In this document: piece after piece, positions 61,275 through 64,000 of the stretch
Position numbering within the stretch: position 1 is the stretch's first letter
How the letters are laid out: each line of letters opens with the position of its first letter
The notes under the pieces: generated by a model
Seen by the model: the letters and a program-made list of their open reading frames with translations, nothing else
The model's database searches: none
What the model was told of the DNA's origin: nothing
Made by a program: the position numbers and the translations under genes
Source of the DNA: Chondrus crispus
Taxonomy: Eukaryota > Rhodophyta > Florideophyceae > Gigartinales > Gigartinaceae
DNA length: 64,000 bases
Direction of reading: 5' to 3'
Assembly: GCF_000350225.1 (NCBI RefSeq)
Contig: NW_005179222.1
Location: 352,958 to 416,957, forward strand

Positions 61275-64000
61275 TCACATACTTTTACCAGAAGTAGCTA
61301 CTGCAAGCCCTAGAAGTTCTACAAACTTCTGGAACAGAACTCGCCCAAGTGCTTTCGTCAGGATATCTGCAGGCATGGAAGTGGTCGGGCAATGTGACAA
61401 AGAAATGACGTTTCTCTTAATTGCATCTCGTACATAGTGGTATTTCACATCAACATGTTTGTTACGACGGTTGACCGATTCATTCTGTGCATACGAAATA
61501 GTCCCTGCATTGTCACACCCCATCACAATCGTGGGATCAGAATCAAGTCCAAGAACATCAGCAACCACTTGACGCAACCAAGTCGCCTCCTTACACGCTT
61601 CACATAGTGCAATGTACTCAGCTTCACACGTCGAAGTTGCAACCACAGTCTGTTTCCGGGAACTCCAACTGATCGCTCCACCGCAGAACTTGAAAACATA
61701 TCCGCTGGTCGACTTGCGAGAGTCTGAACAACCGGCCCAGTCAGCATCACTGAAACCAAGCAACTCCGGCGATTTGGATTTATTGTCAAACACGATTCCT
61801 AAGTTTCGAGTCCCTTGCACGTATCGCATTACCCGTTTCACACTTGCCCAGTGTGACTCACATGGGTTGGCAGAATGTTGAGAAAGCTTTCCAATCGCAT
61901 ATGCCAAGTCTGGACGAGTGCCAACCATCAAGTACATCAGGGATCCCACTGCCTCACGATACGGTGCGTTTGTTTCGGAGTCGTTTTCGGTAGAAATCGT
62001 GGTTGTGTGACCTTGTTCCATTGGAGTCAGAGAAGGGTTACAAGTCGACATTTTAAAACGGTCAAGCACATTTGATGCATACTTAGTTTGAGTGAGACTC
62101 AACGTCTTGGCGCTGCGATCCCTTTGAATTTCAAGACCAATGCAGACTTTTGCTTCACCAAGGTCTTTCATCTCAAACCGTTTATTAAGCTCTCCCTTCA
62201 TCCATTTGATGGCATCGATATCACTACGGGCGAGTAACAAGTCATCGACATAAAGTGCAATCAGCATGATAGTGTTACGGATGCGTTTAATGTAGAGACA
62301 AGGATCACTACGCGAAGTCTCGAATCCCAATTCACCAATTAAGAAATCATCCACTTTGGCATGCCATTGACGATGTGCTTGTTTAAGACCGTAAAGTGCT
62401 TTCAAAAGTTTACACACGTGGTCACTTTTGCTTTTGTCAATGCACCCTTCGGGTTGCTCCATGTAGATGTCTTCATCCAAGTCGCCGTTCAAAAACGCAG
62501 TCACGACATCCATCTGATGAAGTTCGAGGTCGTAATGAGCAACTAAAGCAAGAAGTAGACGAATAGTGGTAAACTTTATGACAGGGGCATATGTCTCAGT
62601 ATAGTCAAGACCTTGCACTTGCTGGAATCCACGAGCAACAAGTCTGGCTTTTGCACTTTTAACTATATTGCCATTTGCATCAGGCAGTTGCTTGACATTG
62701 AAAACCCATCGAGATGTCAAGATGTTTGACGCCTCAGATCGAGGAACAAGTTTCCAAGTCCGATTCTTAGTCTGCGAGGCAAGTTCTTTGTCAATGCCGG
62801 TCTGCCAAAATGCAGCTCTAGGACCGTTGGTTGCCTGGTTGAAAGTCTTGGGACCTTCAATAGCGACATGCGCATGTGAAAGAAGAGCAGCTGCAAAGTT
62901 GCTCCTCCACCATGATGCGGGAGGTCTGCTGACTCGAGACGATCTTCGCACAGCTGGAGTCGGAGGAGTGACATTCGGAGTTTCGACGGCAGTTGGTACA
63001 TCATCTTCATCTTCATCATTCTCACTTACAGAATGAGCACCATCGTTTTCAAGAACCTCCTCCGAAACTTCATCCTCTTCAGAACCGACCTCATCCGTAT
63101 TTGGGGTATCAGCTGTATTTCCATTGTCGCCATCGAGCAGTACAACGTCAACATCAGAGTTGATTGAATCACCTTCGTGTGCATGAATGTCATGCATACC
63201 ACATGTCGATTCATCAAACTTGACATCCCGTGACACAACAATTTTATTCAACTCTCCGTCCCAAAGTTTGTATGCCTTACTGCATTGCGAGTACCCAAGA
63301 AACATCGCTTCACGCGCTCGCAAGTCCAGCTTACGGAGCTCTAATTTTGGTAATGTATACCAACACTTTGACCCAAATACTCGCAAATGGCCAACATTTG
63401 GAGTGGAATTCATCCAAATGTGGTGCGGAGTTGTATTAACGGGCAAAGCGCGTGAAGTAACTCGATTACGTACATATACCGAAGTGGCAAGAGCCTCGGC
63501 CCAGAATCGCTTACTGACCTGTTTATGAGAAAGCATTGAGCGGACAAGATCAATCAAAGTTCGATTTAAACGTTCAGCAACACCGTTTTGTTCAGGGGTG
63601 TACGCCGTTGTGAGTTGGTGCTGCGTACCGTTTAAATCTAAATGCGACTTGAATTCCGTCGACAAGTACTCTCCCCCTCGATCAGTGCGAAGCACCTTTA
63701 CTTTGCGACCAGTGTGGGTTTGAGCCAACTTTTCATACAACTTGTATTTTGCAAACGCCTCAGATTTATTTCTCATCGTGTACACAACTACCCAGTTCGA
63801 GTGATCATCTACAAATGTAATGAAGTATCTGGAACCACCAATGGACTGTACTTCGAGCGGACCGCAAACGTCAGAATGTACCAAGTCAAGACAGTTCTGT
63901 GCTCGAGACGATGATCGCTGTTTCGGGATTACTGATCGCGTTGCTTTGCCAAACACACACGCAGGACAAATGGGAGAGTGATTGTCAGACTTCGGATTCA
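61275..64000 (-). CDS. Ty1/copia Gag-Pol polyprotein (copia-1d), 5' part outside window
   Basis: Open without interruption from the window edge at 64000 to TGA at 61275, about 908 codons. Visible parts: the integrase zinc-finger cysteines (CPACVFGK), the integrase core with HSDVCGPL, RTDRGGEYL and PEQNGVAER (DD35E), an acidic linker two residues shorter than in copia-1a, RT with YVDD (LLLARSD follows), RNase H (FSDADWAGC, STCEAEY) and the tail. It is very close to copia-1a. No lesion is seen, so this copy may be intact; gag, protease and 5' LTR must lie to the right of the window. Confidence 0.94.
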   Translation of the reverse strand, partial: NPKSDNHSPICPACVFGKATRSVIPKQRSSSRAQNCLDLVHSDVCGPLEVQSIGGSRYFITFVDDHSNWVVVYTMRNKSEAFAKYKLYEKLAQTHTGRKVKVLRTDRGGEYLSTEFKSHLDLNGTQHQLTTAYTPEQNGVAERLNRTLIDLVRSMLSHKQVSKRFWAEALATSVYVRNRVTSRALPVNTTPHHIWMNSTPNVGHLRVFGSKCWYTLPKLELRKLDLRAREAMFLGYSQCSKAYKLWDGELNKIVVSRDVKFDESTCGMHDIHAHEGDSINSDVDVVLLDGDNGNTADTPNTDEVGSEEDEVSEEVLENDGAHSVSENDEDEDDVPTAVETPNVTPPTPAVRRSSRVSRPPASWWRSNFAAALLSHAHVAIEGPKTFNQATNGPRAAFWQTGIDKELASQTKNRTWKLVPRSEASNILTSRWVFNVKQLPDANGNIVKSAKARLVARGFQQVQGLDYTETYAPVIKFTTIRLLLALVAHYDLELHQMDVVTAFLNGDLDEDIYMEQPEGCIDKSKSDHVCKLLKALYGLKQAHRQWHAKVDDFLIGELGFETSRSDPCLYIKRIRNTIMLIALYVDDLLLARSDIDAIKWMKGELNKRFEMKDLGEAKVCIGLEIQRDRSAKTLSLTQTKYASNVLDRFKMSTCNPSLTPMEQGHTTTISTENDSETNAPYREAVGSLMYLMVGTRPDLAYAIGKLSQHSANPCESHWASVKRVMRYVQGTRNLGIVFDNKSKSPELLGFSDADWAGCSDSRKSTSGYVFKFCGGAISWSSRKQTVVATSTCEAEYIALCEACKEATWLRQVVADVLGLDSDPTIVMGCDNAGTISYAQNESVNRRNKHVDVKYHYVRDAIKRNVISLSHCPTTSMPADILTKALGRVLFQKFVELLGLAVATSGKSM

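Overview
The window is a nested, decaying pile of LTR retrotransposons from a eukaryotic nuclear genome, with one island of about 9 kb of non-retroviral genes in the middle. The evidence is Ty1/copia and Ty3/gypsy polyproteins with LTRs, tRNA primer sites, polypurine tracts and 5-bp target duplications; there are no ribosome-binding sites or operons. The three non-retroviral reading frames are long and show no introns that I can see, and the gypsy elements belong to the chromodomain (chromovirus) lineage. A compact-gene alga such as a florideophyte red alga, or another protist, fits. This is inference; nothing here proves the taxon.

Layout. 1-4961: minus-strand gypsy-1, with broken gag and pol running off the left edge. 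4962-6245: an LTR of type A fused to a gag-less copia-2 fragment, which is interrupted by the complete copia-1a element (6246-13372, TSD TGCAC, one open 1370-codon polyprotein). 13373-15343: the rest of that copia-2 fragment, an LTR of type C and a copia 3' end. 15344-16519: a truncated LTR of type B carrying a 107-bp insert with a tRNA-like box A. 16520-21546: minus-strand copia-1c pseudogene with its leader, head to head with copia-1b (21547-28252), which has lost 415 bp including the RT active site. 28253-29894: a second copy of the copia-2/LTR-C block. 29895-34507: gypsy-3 3' end, LTR A, and copia-2c carrying a solo LTR B with TSD AAATG.

34508-43970 is the non-retroviral island. It holds a 102-bp duplication, a perfect 50-bp palindrome, an unrecognised 466-codon gene (minus), a 65-bp hairpin-bearing satellite, a gene with a possible Tudor-like N-terminal part that is split by a solo LTR A, and an unrecognised 666-codon coiled-coil gene (minus) with a sequencing gap. 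43971-55200 is gypsy-2 (plus): gag with one TAG, pol, then an integrase with chromodomain in a shifted frame, bracketed by related hairpin-rich blocks. 55692-64000 is minus strand: a coiled-coil gag-like fragment, copia-2b with its 3' LTR B, and copia-1d nested in it and running off the right edge.

The copia families share a common core: a tRNA-iMet anticodon-arm (half-tRNA) primer site immediately after the LTR, LTRs that end in TA rather than CA, and a related TATA/dyad core promoter under divergent U3 regions. Copia-1a is the only element complete here with an open polyprotein. Copia-1d is open over the part visible. The others have nonsense codons, frameshifts or deletions. Junctions with unmatched flanks, a mosaic LTR and a 1.7-kb tract that reads as identical between two blocks 14,880 bp apart point to repeated ectopic recombination or gene conversion between LTRs.
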